Source of the DNA: JBCCJA01 sp039045975
GTDB taxonomy: Bacteria; Planctomycetota; Planctomycetia; Planctomycetales; Planctomycetaceae
Direction of reading: 5' to 3'
Assembly (NCBI GenBank): GCA_039045975.1
Contig: JBCCJA010000014.1
Coordinates: 1 to 64,000 of the forward strand
DNA length: 64,000 bases
Of the stretch, positions 25,873 through 34,780 are shown piece after piece. The stretch's first letter is position 1. Each line of letters opens with the position of its first letter. The notes beneath the pieces were generated by a model that made no database searches, was not told the DNA's origin, and was given only the letters and a program-made list of their open reading frames with translations. Both the position numbers and the translations under genes were made by a program.

Positions 25873-26772
25873 TCAGCGCGACGCCCGCACGATCACGCCG
25901 GGGCCGTCGAGCGTGACGACGTGCCCCATCAGCCGGGCCTCGGGTTCGGGCTCGAGCGCCGCGATGCGTCGGCTCAGGTCGACCGGCGGCTCGTCCCGCG
26001 GGTCGTAATCGCGGCAGGCCTTCAGGTAGTCGCGGAGCACGTCGGCCCCCTCCGGCGAGCCGTGCAGCAGGTAGTGCACCCAGGCCCAAGACTCCTGATA
26101 GTCGCGGGCGGTCAGCGCCGCGAAGTCTTCGATCTGCTCCAGCCGAGACATGTCGGGCCGCCAGCCCTCCGTCACCGCCCGGCCCAGCCGGCCCGGGTAG
26201 TCGCTGTTCGGCGTGCCGGCGTCGGGCCGCGGGACCTCGAAGTATTCGGCGAGCCCCTCGTCGAGCCATAACGGCACGTAATCGAGACAGGCGTGGAGCA
26301 GGCCGTGGGTGTATTCGTGCCGCAGGTCCTCGCCGACCCGCTCCCCGTGATGTGAAAATACGGTCAACTCGCTCGACGAGCCGACGAAGTAGGCCCGCCG
26401 CCGCGGCAGGCCCGGGAACGCGCTGTCGATGTAGCGCCGGAAGGCGGTCTCGTCGGGGAACAGGTAGATCGTCACCAGCCGGTCGGGCGGGGGCAGGTCG
26501 AGCAGCCTCGTCGCCCGTTCGCGGACCTCGGCCAGTTCGGCGACGAGCGGGTCGTGCTTGTCGAGCGGCGTGTCGCTGAGCAGTTTGACGTGCCCGCTGT
26601 GCACCACGTGCCGTGACGGGGCCGTCGCGAGCCCCTGCGGTTGCGACAGGCAGCCGGGCAGGACGGCGAGCAGCAGCAATAGATAAAAGCCCGAGCCGTA
26701 AGGCGAAGGGTTTACGACATCGCACGCCGTTAGCCCCTTCGCCTTACGGCTCGGGCTTCTATCGCCTGTCAC
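25873..26772 (-). CDS. Gluzincin-type metallopeptidase-like lipoprotein (DUF1570-like)
   Basis: 299 residues if started at GTG 26772, which overlaps the upstream stop as GTGA. Lipobox AVLPGC (Cys41) follows a Leu run. RHEYTHGLLH holds HExxH (His152, His156), and PLWLDEGLAEYFEV supplies the third ligand Glu, a gluzincin pattern as in DUF1570 proteins; PDETAFRRYIDSAF is also typical. The N-terminal 30 residues (SPSRKAKGL, NPSPYGSGFY) are translated from a 24-bp perfect palindrome, so the true start may instead be TTG just before the Leu run. It probably acts in the periplasm or outer membrane. Confidence 0.72.
   Translation of the reverse strand: MTGDRSPSRKAKGLTACDVVNPSPYGSGFYLLLLLAVLPGCLSQPQGLATAPSRHVVHSGHVKLLSDTPLDKHDPLVAELAEVRERATRLLDLPPPDRLVTIYLFPDETAFRRYIDSAFPGLPRRRAYFVGSSSELTVFSHHGERVGEDLRHEYTHGLLHACLDYVPLWLDEGLAEYFEVPRPDAGTPNSDYPGRLGRAVTEGWRPDMSRLEQIEDFAALTARDYQESWAWVHYLLHGSPEGADVLRDYLKACRDYDPRDEPPVDLSRRIAALEPEPEARLMGHVVTLDGPGVIVRASR
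26687..26758. repeat. Palindromic repeat, family A, perfect 24-bp stem
   Basis: Arms 26687-26710 and 26735-26758 are exact reverse complements (starting AAGCCCGAGCCGTAAGGCG) around a 24-base loop. A related element lies at 42747-42877. This copy is inside the 5' end of the metallopeptidase lipoprotein frame, upstream of its lipobox. Confidence 0.9.
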
Positions 26773-27080
26773 CGCCGCACCCCGTCTTCGGGGGCCCGGC
26801 CGAGCTGGAACAGGCCCTCGACGAGGCCGCGGGCGGCGTCGCGGGCGATCATCTCGCCGTGACCCGCCTCCGTGACCGCCGCGGCCAGACGCGGGTGGTT
26901 GGCCCAATCCCCGGCGGTCCACTCGCGGACGTCGGCGTAGCAGTCGCGGAGCGACGGGGCCGTCTTCGCGACGACGAGCGGACCCTCCGGCGCCCGCACG
27001 ACGTGGTAGCCGTACGCGGCGTACATCGCGCCCGCGCCGCACAACGTGCCGGCGAAAAAGCCTGTCAGACGTCGGAACAT
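26769..27080 (-). CDS. Small hypothetical protein with N-terminal membrane helix
   Basis: 103 residues, no family recognised. RRLTGFFAGTLCGAGAMYAA is a signal anchor or uncleaved signal; the rest (DCYADVREWTAGDWANHPRL, then GHGEMIARDAARGL) is a helical, charged periplasmic part. The stop codon overlaps the GTG start of the metallopeptidase lipoprotein, so the two may be co-translated. The start is 193 bases from the divergent photolyase gene, and the intervening DNA holds no recognised element. Confidence 0.6.
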   Translation of the reverse strand: MFRRLTGFFAGTLCGAGAMYAAYGYHVVRAPEGPLVVAKTAPSLRDCYADVREWTAGDWANHPRLAAAVTEAGHGEMIARDAARGLVEGLFQLGRAPEDGVRR

Positions 27081-27273
27081 CGGAACCGGTCGGTCGCGGG
27101 GTGTTCGGTCAAAAACGGTCGCAGATCGCGGCGGGCCCCGTCCAGTGCGGATCGCATCGGGGCCGCCCCGGCGGCGGGCCGCGGGTTCGGCCCAACAATC
27201 GAGGTGTATCCGGTCTCGGACGGCCCGCCCGGCCCGTCCGAGCGTGTTCGTGAGATTTTCTCAGACTTTACCG

Positions 27274-29832
27274 ATGCCCAAGACCGCACCGCCCGACGAT
27301 CCGGCCCTGTTCGCGTCGCTGCCCGAGGCGGCCGACTGGCCCGCCGCCCTGACCGAGCGGGTCCGCGTCGTAGCCGCCGGGCCGCCCGACGGCGGGTTCG
27401 TGCTCTATTGGATGCACAACGCGCTGCGGGCCCACGAGAACCCGGCGCTCGACGCCGCGGTCCGCGTCGGGCACGCGACGGGGCTGCCGGTGCTCGTCTA
27501 TCAGGGCCTGTCGGAGCGGTACCCGTTCGCGTCGGACCGGCACCACACGTTCGTGCTCGAAGGCGCCCGAGACGTGCACCGCGAGCTGGCCGGGCGGGGC
27601 GTCGCGTCGATCCTGCACGTCGAGCGGCCCGGCCACCGCGGGCCGCACCTGAAGACGCTCGCCCGGGCGGCCGCCCTCGTCGTCACCGAGGACATCCCGA
27701 CCGCCCCGTCGAAGGGCTGGACGGAGACGCTCGCGGCCGAGGCCGGCACGCCGCTGTGGGCCGTCGACACCGCCTGCGTCGTCCCGACCCGGCTGACCAA
27801 GAAGGCGTACGACCGCGCGTTCGCGTACCGCAACTCGACGAAGCGGTTCTACGAGGAGCGGCTTTCGGCCGTGTGGGAAGACGTCTCCGCCGGGCCGGCC
27901 GCGATCCTGCCCGAAGAACTCCCCTTCGAGCCGGTGCCGATCGCCGAGTTCTCCGACGCCGACATCGCCGACCTCGTCGGCGCCTGCGAGATCGACCACG
28001 CCGTCGGCCCCGTGCCGCACACCCGCGGCGGGTCGGTCGCCGGCTACGACCGCTGGGACGACTTCCGCGACCACCGCCTGAAGCGGTACGCGCGGGTCCG
28101 CAACAACGCCGCCGACTTGCACGGCGTCAGCCGGCTGTCGGCCTATCTGCACTATGGGATGGTCTCGCCGCTCCGGGTCGCCCGCGAGGCGGTCGAGGCC
28201 GACACGCCCGGCAGCGAGAAGTACCTAGACGAGCTGCTCATCTGGCGGGAACTCGCGTACCACTTCTGCGCCCACACGAAGGCCGACATCGACACGCTCG
28301 AGGCGATCCCGGAATGGGCCCGCGAGTCGCTGGCCGAGTCTGCTCGCCGCAAGACCGACCGGCCGAAGAAGGCGAAGTCACTGTTCGACGGCGAAGACGT
28401 CACACCGGTCTACGACTGGGAGACGCTCGCCCGCGGCAAGACCGACGACACGCTGTGGGACTTGACGCAGGCGTCGCTGCTGCGGCAGGGCGAGCTGCAC
28501 AACAACGTCCGCATGACATGGGGCAAAGCGATCGCGGCGTGGGCCGACGGGCCGGAGCGGGGCCTGGAGCTGCTGCTCGACCTCAACCACCGCTTCGCAC
28601 TCGACGGCCGCGACCCCGGCTCTTACGGCGGGCTGCTGTGGTGCCTCGGCCAGTTCGACCGGCCGTTCGACCCGCCGTCGGGGCCGCTCGGCCGGGTCCG
28701 CGGACGCTCGACCGGTCAGCACGCCGGCCGGATCGACCTGAACCGCTATCGCGACGTCGTCACGCGGCCGCCGGTCGAGTCGCCGCCGCGGGTCGCGGTC
28801 GTCGGCGGCGGGATCAGCGGCCTCGCCGCCGCCCGCACCCTCGCCGACCACGGGCTCGACGTGACCGTCTTCGACAAAGGCCGTCGGCCCGGCGGACGGT
28901 GCTCGACCCGCGAGGTCGACGGCGTCGGGTCGTTCGACCACGGGGCCCAGTACTTCACCGCCCGCGACCCGCGGTTCCGGCAGTACGTCGAGGCCTGGGT
29001 CGAGCGGGGCGTCGTCGCCGAGTGGAACGGCCGGATCGTCGCGATCGGCCGCGACGGCGTCACCGACAAGCCGGGCACGACGCGTTACGTCGGCGTCCCC
29101 GGCATGCAGTCGGTCGCGGCCCACCTCGCCGCCGACGTCGACGTCCGCCGCGGCGTACGGGTCGAGTCGCTGGAGCGTGAGGGCGACCGTTGGCGTGTTT
29201 CGGCCGCTTCGGAAGACGGTTCGATCGAGGCCGGGCCGTTCGACGTCGTGATCGTGACCGCCCCGCCGGCCCAGGTCGGGCCGCTGGTCGGGGCGCACTC
29301 GGCGTCACTGGCCGAGGCGGCCGCCGCCGTCGAACTCACGCCCTGCTTCGCGGCGATGGCTGCGTTCGACGGGCCGCTCGGGCTCGACTTCGAGGGCGCC
29401 TTCGTCAACGGCATACCGGGCGAAGCCGACGAATCGGGCCTGTCTTGGGTCGCGGACATGTCGTCCCGCCCGGGCCGACCGACCGGATCGGCCTGCTGGG
29501 TGCTGCACGCGACCGCAGATTGGACGCGGGCGCATCTCGACGACGACCGGGACGCGGCCGCCGGGTCGCTGCTGGCGGAGTTCGGTCGTGTCGCCGGCAA
29601 GCCGTTGCCGACGCCGTCGCTGCTGAAGGGGCACCGCTGGCTGTACGCGTTCTGCGACACGCCGCGGGCCGACGGCTGCGTCGCGGAGGACGGGCTGATC
29701 GTCGCCGGCGACTGGTGTCACGGGGCCCGCATCGAAGGCGCGTTCCTCTCCGGCGTCGACGCCGCAGGCCGTGTACTCCGTGGCCTGTCGTGCGCGACGG
29801 CCCCCGCGGCCGTCGGCGCGATCGGCGGCTAG
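27274..29832 (+). CDS. Class II CPD photolyase fused to a renalase-like FAD/NAD(P) oxidoreductase
   Basis: 852 residues, two enzymes in one frame. Residues 1-490 are a class II cyclobutane pyrimidine dimer photolyase: LDELLIWRELAYHFCAHT, GELHNNVRMTWGKAIAAW and LNHRFALDGRDPGSYGG are its FAD and DNA motifs. Residues 505-852 are an amine-oxidase-fold protein of the COG3380/renalase-like kind: VAVVGGGISGLAAARTLADH is the dinucleotide site, FDHGAQYFTARDPRFR is diagnostic, and EDGLIVAGDWCHGARIEGAF is the C-terminal FAD motif. The start at ATG 27274 gives the normal photolyase N-terminus; open frame upstream is Arg-rich noise. It probably repairs UV dimers; the second domain's reaction is unknown. 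Confidence 0.88.
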   Translation: MPKTAPPDDPALFASLPEAADWPAALTERVRVVAAGPPDGGFVLYWMHNALRAHENPALDAAVRVGHATGLPVLVYQGLSERYPFASDRHHTFVLEGARDVHRELAGRGVASILHVERPGHRGPHLKTLARAAALVVTEDIPTAPSKGWTETLAAEAGTPLWAVDTACVVPTRLTKKAYDRAFAYRNSTKRFYEERLSAVWEDVSAGPAAILPEELPFEPVPIAEFSDADIADLVGACEIDHAVGPVPHTRGGSVAGYDRWDDFRDHRLKRYARVRNNAADLHGVSRLSAYLHYGMVSPLRVAREAVEADTPGSEKYLDELLIWRELAYHFCAHTKADIDTLEAIPEWARESLAESARRKTDRPKKAKSLFDGEDVTPVYDWETLARGKTDDTLWDLTQASLLRQGELHNNVRMTWGKAIAAWADGPERGLELLLDLNHRFALDGRDPGSYGGLLWCLGQFDRPFDPPSGPLGRVRGRSTGQHAGRIDLNRYRDVVTRPPVESPPRVAVVGGGISGLAAARTLADHGLDVTVFDKGRRPGGRCSTREVDGVGSFDHGAQYFTARDPRFRQYVEAWVERGVVAEWNGRIVAIGRDGVTDKPGTTRYVGVPGMQSVAAHLAADVDVRRGVRVESLEREGDRWRVSAASEDGSIEAGPFDVVIVTAPPAQVGPLVGAHSASLAEAAAAVELTPCFAAMAAFDGPLGLDFEGAFVNGIPGEADESGLSWVADMSSRPGRPTGSACWVLHATADWTRAHLDDDRDAAAGSLLAEFGRVAGKPLPTPSLLKGHRWLYAFCDTPRADGCVAEDGLIVAGDWCHGARIEGAFLSGVDAAGRVLRGLSCATAPAAVGAIGG

Positions 29833-30104
29833 CACGTCGCCCGTTCCCGCCAAGCCCGCGACGAAGTCCGACCGTCGAGAATTGTGCTTTCGAAAATGCC
29901 CCGCGCGCGAACGGGTCCGTTCGTAACGGCGCGGGCGGCGGGATCGCCCTCAGGTCTTCCGCAGACCGCCTAAAGTCCGGCCGTGACGCGGCCCGGATGG
30001 CGATAAACATCGCGTGGGAAGGATGGGCTGTTTAGGCCAACCTTCTCGGACAGGGAACAGTTTCGGGCGCCGCGAGTGCGGGCCCGTCGTACGGAGACAG
30101 TCTC

Positions 30105-31412
30105 GTGGAACGGAATGTCATCACGGAGCGGGGCGGACGGCCGGCGGCCGACGATCACCGCGGGGAACTGATCGGGGCGTCGTCGCTGATGCTGTTGGTC
30201 GGGCTGGTCGTCGGTGTCGCGATCGGGGCGCTCAGCGTCGCCCGGCCGCTGCACGGGGAGTTGGCGTCGGTGCGGGCCGAGATGGCCGAGGTGCAGCACG
30301 CGTTGACGGAGATCGCCGGGAAGAACGGGCAGGTCTGGCGGACGAACACGCTGCTCGGCGGGCTGGCCGCGCAGGAGAAAGAGTTCGACGCCGCGGCCGA
30401 GACGCTGCGTCTGCTCGGGCGGTTCCGGGCCGACGTCGACGCCGAAGGCCGCCGGGCCCTCGCGACGCTGTCGTCGCTCGACGTGCTCGCGACGTTGAAC
30501 GACGCGGTCGTCGCCGAAGCCGGCGCAGCCCGCCGCGCTGGGCACGCGCTCGAAACGATCCGCGACGTCCACCAGGACGTGCGGGCCGCCGCGATCGAGG
30601 CCGGCATCGCCGCTGAGGCGGTCGAGGACCTGGTCGCCGTCCGCGACCGTGCGATCGACGCCGCCGGCTCGGCCGACGTCGCCCGCGACGCGCTCGACAC
30701 GCTGATCGAGTTGCACGACGACGTCGTCGCCGAGGGCCGCTACGCCGGCGAGGTCGACGCCGCGATCGGCGAGATCGCCGCGGCGAACACCGAGGCCGTC
30801 CGCCTCGCCGCCCGCGTGCGGAAGGATTCCGAAGAGATCCGCTTCGCCGGCGAGACGCTCGCCGAGGTGACCCGCGTCGTCGTCGACGACGCCGCCGACG
30901 CGGACGCGGCCGTCGCCGAGGGCCGGCTGCTCGTCATGCTGCGGGACGCGGTCGCCTGCACCGCCTCGAGCGAGCTGACCGCGACCGCCTTCGAACGGGC
31001 CGGCGAGCTGCTCGCGGTCGCCGGGCGGCTCGGCGGTGCGGACGTCGATCTCGACACGGTCGGCAGCAACCTCGACGGCCTGCTCGTCCTCGGCGAGAAA
31101 GTCGCCGGCCGCGACCGGATGATCGCCGCGGCGGTCCGCTCGCTCGAAACCCTCGACGGGCTGCACGCCGAGATCGACGGCCACATCCTCCGCATGGGCG
31201 ACCTGCAGCGGGAGCTCGTCGAACTCGCGATGATGGACACCGTCGTCGGACGGGCCCTGGCGGTCATCGAGCCGCTGACGGAGCTCGCGAGCCTGCGGCA
31301 CCTCGGCGCCGCGAACGTCGAACGGGCCGCGACCGCGATCCTCGAATCGCGGGCCCCGCGGCGGATCGCCGCCGTCGATGACAGCGTCAGCGACCGCCCG
31401 GTCGTGCGATAA
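30105..31412 (+). CDS. Alpha-helical coiled-coil membrane protein
   Basis: 435 residues, unassigned. A short basic N-terminus precedes one membrane helix (LMLLVGLVVGVAIGALSVA) at about 27-46. Everything after it is Ala/Glu/Asp/Val-rich helix with 3-4 residue periodicity (HGELASVRAEMAEVQHALTE onward), resembling the periplasmic or methyl-acceptor helices of chemoreceptors, but no HAMP or signalling tip is visible. The start is GTG. A strong terminator follows. It may be a structural spacer or a tether between membrane and wall. Confidence 0.65.
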   Translation: MERNVITERGGRPAADDHRGELIGASSLMLLVGLVVGVAIGALSVARPLHGELASVRAEMAEVQHALTEIAGKNGQVWRTNTLLGGLAAQEKEFDAAAETLRLLGRFRADVDAEGRRALATLSSLDVLATLNDAVVAEAGAARRAGHALETIRDVHQDVRAAAIEAGIAAEAVEDLVAVRDRAIDAAGSADVARDALDTLIELHDDVVAEGRYAGEVDAAIGEIAAANTEAVRLAARVRKDSEEIRFAGETLAEVTRVVVDDAADADAAVAEGRLLVMLRDAVACTASSELTATAFERAGELLAVAGRLGGADVDLDTVGSNLDGLLVLGEKVAGRDRMIAAAVRSLETLDGLHAEIDGHILRMGDLQRELVELAMMDTVVGRALAVIEPLTELASLRHLGAANVERAATAILESRAPRRIAAVDDSVSDRPVVR

Positions 31413-31457
31413 GGCGGGGACGACCGTCCCCTCCCTGTCGGCCGGATCGTCACGAGA

Positions 31458-31489
31458 CCGGCGGCCCTTCCGAGGGCCGTCGGTTTTTT
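31458..31489 (+). terminator. Rho-independent terminator of the coiled-coil gene
   Basis: An 11-bp stem (CCGGCGGCCCT with AGGGCCGTCGG, one G-T pair) around loop TCCG is followed by six T. It lies 46 bases past the stop codon. Confidence 0.88.
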
Positions 31490-31516
31490 ATTTGATTACC
31501 GACGGCGATACGAATT

Positions 31517-32368
31517 TTAACCTCGGATAAAAATCCGTCGCGCACGTGCCGCGATATTAAAAATAAGCACCGACGCGGCGGTCACGACGATCGAGATCTC
31601 GGCCGGGTCGAAACGCCCGCGGCCGAGCAGCGTCTGGGACGCCGCATAAGCGGTCGCCGCCACGACGCCCGACGCGACGACTTCGACGCACAACAGTCGC
31701 AGGCGTGTCCGCGCCCCGACGCGGCGTAAGAGGAACGCCGCCGTGGGTAAGATCTGGATCGCGTGCATCGGTACGCCGTGCGGGAATTTCATCACGCCGG
31801 CCTCGCCGAAGGTCTGCGGCGACCGGCCGGCCGCCAACTCGCGTTCGCCTTGTAACTCGATTACGAAGCCGATCAGACAAGACAGCAGTAATAGAAATAG
31901 CCCGGCCCGGGCCGCCAGCCGTACGTCGGCCGTCGCCCGAAGCCGGCCGCAGGCGAGTAGGGTCTCGAGACCGATCACCGCCGTCACGATCGCGACGGTC
32001 GATTTAATGCCGGCCAGGACCGCGGCATCGAAGTCGGTCGCGGTATTAAAGTGCGACGGGACCCCGCGGGCCTGCTGCAGGGTGATCAGGCCGACCTCGA
32101 CGACGATCGCGACCGCGAACGCCGTGTGCGTCGCGGCGTCGAACCGCCGCGGGCTTCTCAGCGTCACGGCCCACGCCAGCGACAGGCACGTCACCGCCGA
32201 CGAAAAGCAGAACAGCGTCGGTTTCCGCCACGAGACCGCCGCGTCCCATTCGCCGCCGGCGACGGCCCACACCGCCGACGTCGCCAGGCCCCCCGCGGTC
32301 AGGACTGCCGCGGCGATCCCGAGCGCGATGACCCCCGGACGCCGTCCCGATCGCCGTCGCGGTGTCAT
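31517..32368 (-). CDS. Polytopic membrane protein, unknown function
   Basis: 283 residues with about seven hydrophobic helices (VIALGIAAAVLTAGGLATSA, LFLLLLSCLIGFVIELQGER and others). The conserved-looking PHGVPMHAIQILPTAAFLL puts two His in or near a helix and might bind a metal or haem, but I know no family for it. The start is ATG at 32368, overlapping the upstream stop as ATGA; upstream frame is noise. It forms a coupled pair with the next gene. TTA and AAA codons are commoner than in neighbours. Confidence 0.65.
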   Translation of the reverse strand: MTPRRRSGRRPGVIALGIAAAVLTAGGLATSAVWAVAGGEWDAAVSWRKPTLFCFSSAVTCLSLAWAVTLRSPRRFDAATHTAFAVAIVVEVGLITLQQARGVPSHFNTATDFDAAVLAGIKSTVAIVTAVIGLETLLACGRLRATADVRLAARAGLFLLLLSCLIGFVIELQGERELAAGRSPQTFGEAGVMKFPHGVPMHAIQILPTAAFLLRRVGARTRLRLLCVEVVASGVVAATAYAASQTLLGRGRFDPAEISIVVTAASVLIFNIAARARRIFIRG

Positions 32369-33360
32369 GACGCGACGCGGCTTTTCGCCGGGCCCCCATC
32401 GGGCGGCATCTCTTCCGGCCCGTCCCGGCCGACGACCGCTACCTCTCCGTTTTTCGCCGACATTGACATGAAGATCGAGAACACGCTGAGCACGATCAGC
32501 CCATAAATCATCGCGACCAGCGCCAGTCCGACGTCGAGCGGCTTCGGCGTCGACAGCGAGAACCGCAGTACGACCGTCGAGATCACGAACGCCGCGTTGC
32601 GGAACACGAACTCGTACCGCTCGTAATAGCGGATCGAGACGATGAACAGCAGCACGTCGACGAAGATCATGCACTCGAAAAACTCGGGGAAGAAGAACCG
32701 GTCGAGTTCGACCGCTTCCAGCCCCAGCGGCTCGGCGAGCGGCGTATGCGCCAGCCCCCACAGCACGACGTTGTAACCCGCCAGCCCGGTAAACAGCACC
32801 GCGAGCAGGAACGACAACGCCTTCTTTAAATCGACGAAATTCTTGAGGTCTTCGCTGCTCTTATAATGACGCACTTTCCGGCGCACGGCCGAGAACGCCG
32901 TCACGATGACGAACATCAAGATCGCGCCGCCCATGTCGTACAGGACGAGCCGGGCTTCTTCGGAGAGCAGCATCTGTTCGGCGAGCGTCGGGTCGGCCGA
33001 CCATTCGGCCGGCTCCTCGAACGCGCCGATGTCTTTAAAGACACGCCGCACGGTGATCAGCGAAATGATCTCGTACTGCTTCCCGACCGACGTCGTGTGC
33101 GACGCGGGCAGCGCGAGCACGAGCAGCAGCACCTCGTAAAATAGGATCACGCTGAACGGCGTGTAGACCGCGTGCAGGAAGTTCCGGTCGAGGCCCTCGG
33201 CGTCGATACCGAGCGACGCGATGCCGCGGTTCCCGGCGATCAGCGCCAGATGCGCGAGGAACCCCAACGCCGCGAGCCAGACGGTCGCGACCTCCAGCCG
33301 CTTGCGACGCTCGGGCGTGTCGACGAGGTCGTGCAGGCGGGCGAGCCGACGCACGAACAT
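32365..33360 (-). CDS. Polytopic membrane protein, unknown function
   Basis: 331 residues, six or seven helices. The N-terminal cytoplasmic helix (RRLARLHDLVDTPERRKRLE) is followed by VATVWLAALGFLAHLALIAG, and a loop with EEPAEWSADPTLAEQMLLSE sits between helices. AVRRKVRHYKSSEDLKNF is a basic cytoplasmic loop and FIVSIRYYERYEF lies near the end. No transporter or enzyme motif was recognised. It is co-transcribed with the downstream membrane protein through an ATGA overlap, so the two probably act together. Confidence 0.65.
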   Translation of the reverse strand: MFVRRLARLHDLVDTPERRKRLEVATVWLAALGFLAHLALIAGNRGIASLGIDAEGLDRNFLHAVYTPFSVILFYEVLLLVLALPASHTTSVGKQYEIISLITVRRVFKDIGAFEEPAEWSADPTLAEQMLLSEEARLVLYDMGGAILMFVIVTAFSAVRRKVRHYKSSEDLKNFVDLKKALSFLLAVLFTGLAGYNVVLWGLAHTPLAEPLGLEAVELDRFFFPEFFECMIFVDVLLFIVSIRYYERYEFVFRNAAFVISTVVLRFSLSTPKPLDVGLALVAMIYGLIVLSVFSIFMSMSAKNGEVAVVGRDGPEEMPPDGGPAKSRVAS

Positions 33361-33444
33361 CCGGAAAACCTCCCGGGCACTAGGGACCGGAAACGCTAGT
33401 GGCCGGCCCGCGGGCCGCCACCGGGGAGATTCCGGGGGTCGGGC

Positions 33445-34482
33445 TCAGCCTTCCGGCACAGCCCCCGCGATGAGCCGCACGATCTGTCCGCGACGGGCCC
33501 GCAGGAGTTCTAAGACCTCCCGGACGGGCCTCGACTGCACGTTCGACCCGGCCAGTCGCCCCGAGGCCATGCCCTGTGGTTCAGTCACGGCCCGGAACTC
33601 GCCGTCGATATCGAGGAGCACGCCTTCGCGGCGGACCTCGTCGATCCGGTCGATCCGCTGCGGCACGATCTGCCCGAGCATCTGATCGTCGGTACCGCCC
33701 GTAACGAGGCCTTCCGGGCTGACTGCCAACTCGTCCGCCGAAGACTCGGGCCCGACGCGGACGGGCGGGTCGAGCGTCCAAAAACGGCCACGCACGCTCA
33801 GCCCCAAGCGTCCCTCCGGGCCGACGCGAAACGCGCCGCAGCGGGTGAACCGAGCAGTTTCCTCGTGTACGACCCGGAACAGCATGACGCCCGGCTCGAA
33901 CCGACGGGACGTGACCGGGCGGGCCGGGTCTGCGGGGGGAGGCGTCACGTCGAGCGGTCGCCCCGTCACGATCTTCGGCCCGTCCCGCCAATCCGGCCGC
34001 AGCGGCCACCCGCGGGTATGCGGGACGACGCCCAGGTATCCGGGCAGGCCGGCGCCGACGAGATCGGCTTCGAGCGCCGCGATCATCGCGTCGGTCGCTT
34101 CGAGGAGTGCTTGCAGGTCGGTCGGCGGCGGCACCAGGCGGAGGGAAGACCAGCCGACCCGATCGCCGGGACCGTCGTCCCCGAACGGCAGCGGCGTCGT
34201 GTCGTCGCCCGGCAAGACGACCGATCCGACCCGGCCGCGGACCTCCAATAGCCCGGCGGCTTCTCCGACCGACATCCCGTCGAGGATCTCGAGCCACTCG
34301 GCGACCTCGACCTGCGACGCGTCGGGGAGGGCCGACTCGATCAGGCGGCGGAGGGTTTCCTCTTCCGCGTCGGGCCGCGATCCGGTCGGCGGGGGAGAGT
34401 CCGGGCCGTCCGGCGGGGTGTCGTCGGCCGCCGCCAGACCGGCCGACGCGAGCGCTAACAGGCAGAGAGCGAATCGTCGCAT
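33445..34482 (-). CDS. Secreted FlgG/FlgF-like flagellar rod-related protein
   Basis: 345 residues from MRRFALCLLALASAGLAAAD, which is a Sec signal. The middle and end read like a distant flagellar hook-basal body protein: LFRVVHEETARFTRCGAFRV matches the FxV...ayTRdGsF segment of FlgG, GPEGRLGLSVRGRFW and LAVSPEGLVTG match the following strands, MLGQIVPQRID matches the GQI element, and GRLAGSNVQSRPV matches the C-terminal GxLExSNV. True FlgG has no Sec signal and an N-terminal rod helix, not seen here. No flagellar gene is nearby. It is perhaps a repurposed rod-fold protein. Confidence 0.55.
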   Translation of the reverse strand: MRRFALCLLALASAGLAAADDTPPDGPDSPPPTGSRPDAEEETLRRLIESALPDASQVEVAEWLEILDGMSVGEAAGLLEVRGRVGSVVLPGDDTTPLPFGDDGPGDRVGWSSLRLVPPPTDLQALLEATDAMIAALEADLVGAGLPGYLGVVPHTRGWPLRPDWRDGPKIVTGRPLDVTPPPADPARPVTSRRFEPGVMLFRVVHEETARFTRCGAFRVGPEGRLGLSVRGRFWTLDPPVRVGPESSADELAVSPEGLVTGGTDDQMLGQIVPQRIDRIDEVRREGVLLDIDGEFRAVTEPQGMASGRLAGSNVQSRPVREVLELLRARRGQIVRLIAGAVPEG

Positions 34483-34780
34483 CGCGTCTTTCCGGGGCGT
34501 CTGACTTGCGGGCGTGAGACTACCGCGGGCCCGCCGGGCCGGCACCGTCCTTCGCGCCCGCAGGATCGGCCTGGACAGTCGCGGGCGACGTGCGCTACAC
34601 CCCGCGCGGAGCGCCAAGGACGGCGACGCGACCCGACGGCAAGGACCGCCCCACCCGCGGCGGACCCTGCCGCGTGACGCCGGCCCCTGTTCCGCCGACG
34701 GCCCGTCGCGACCCGGCCCCTGTCGCGACCGACGCGTTGCGTACGCCGTCCCCCCGACCCGCCGGGGCCGAGACGGAATC

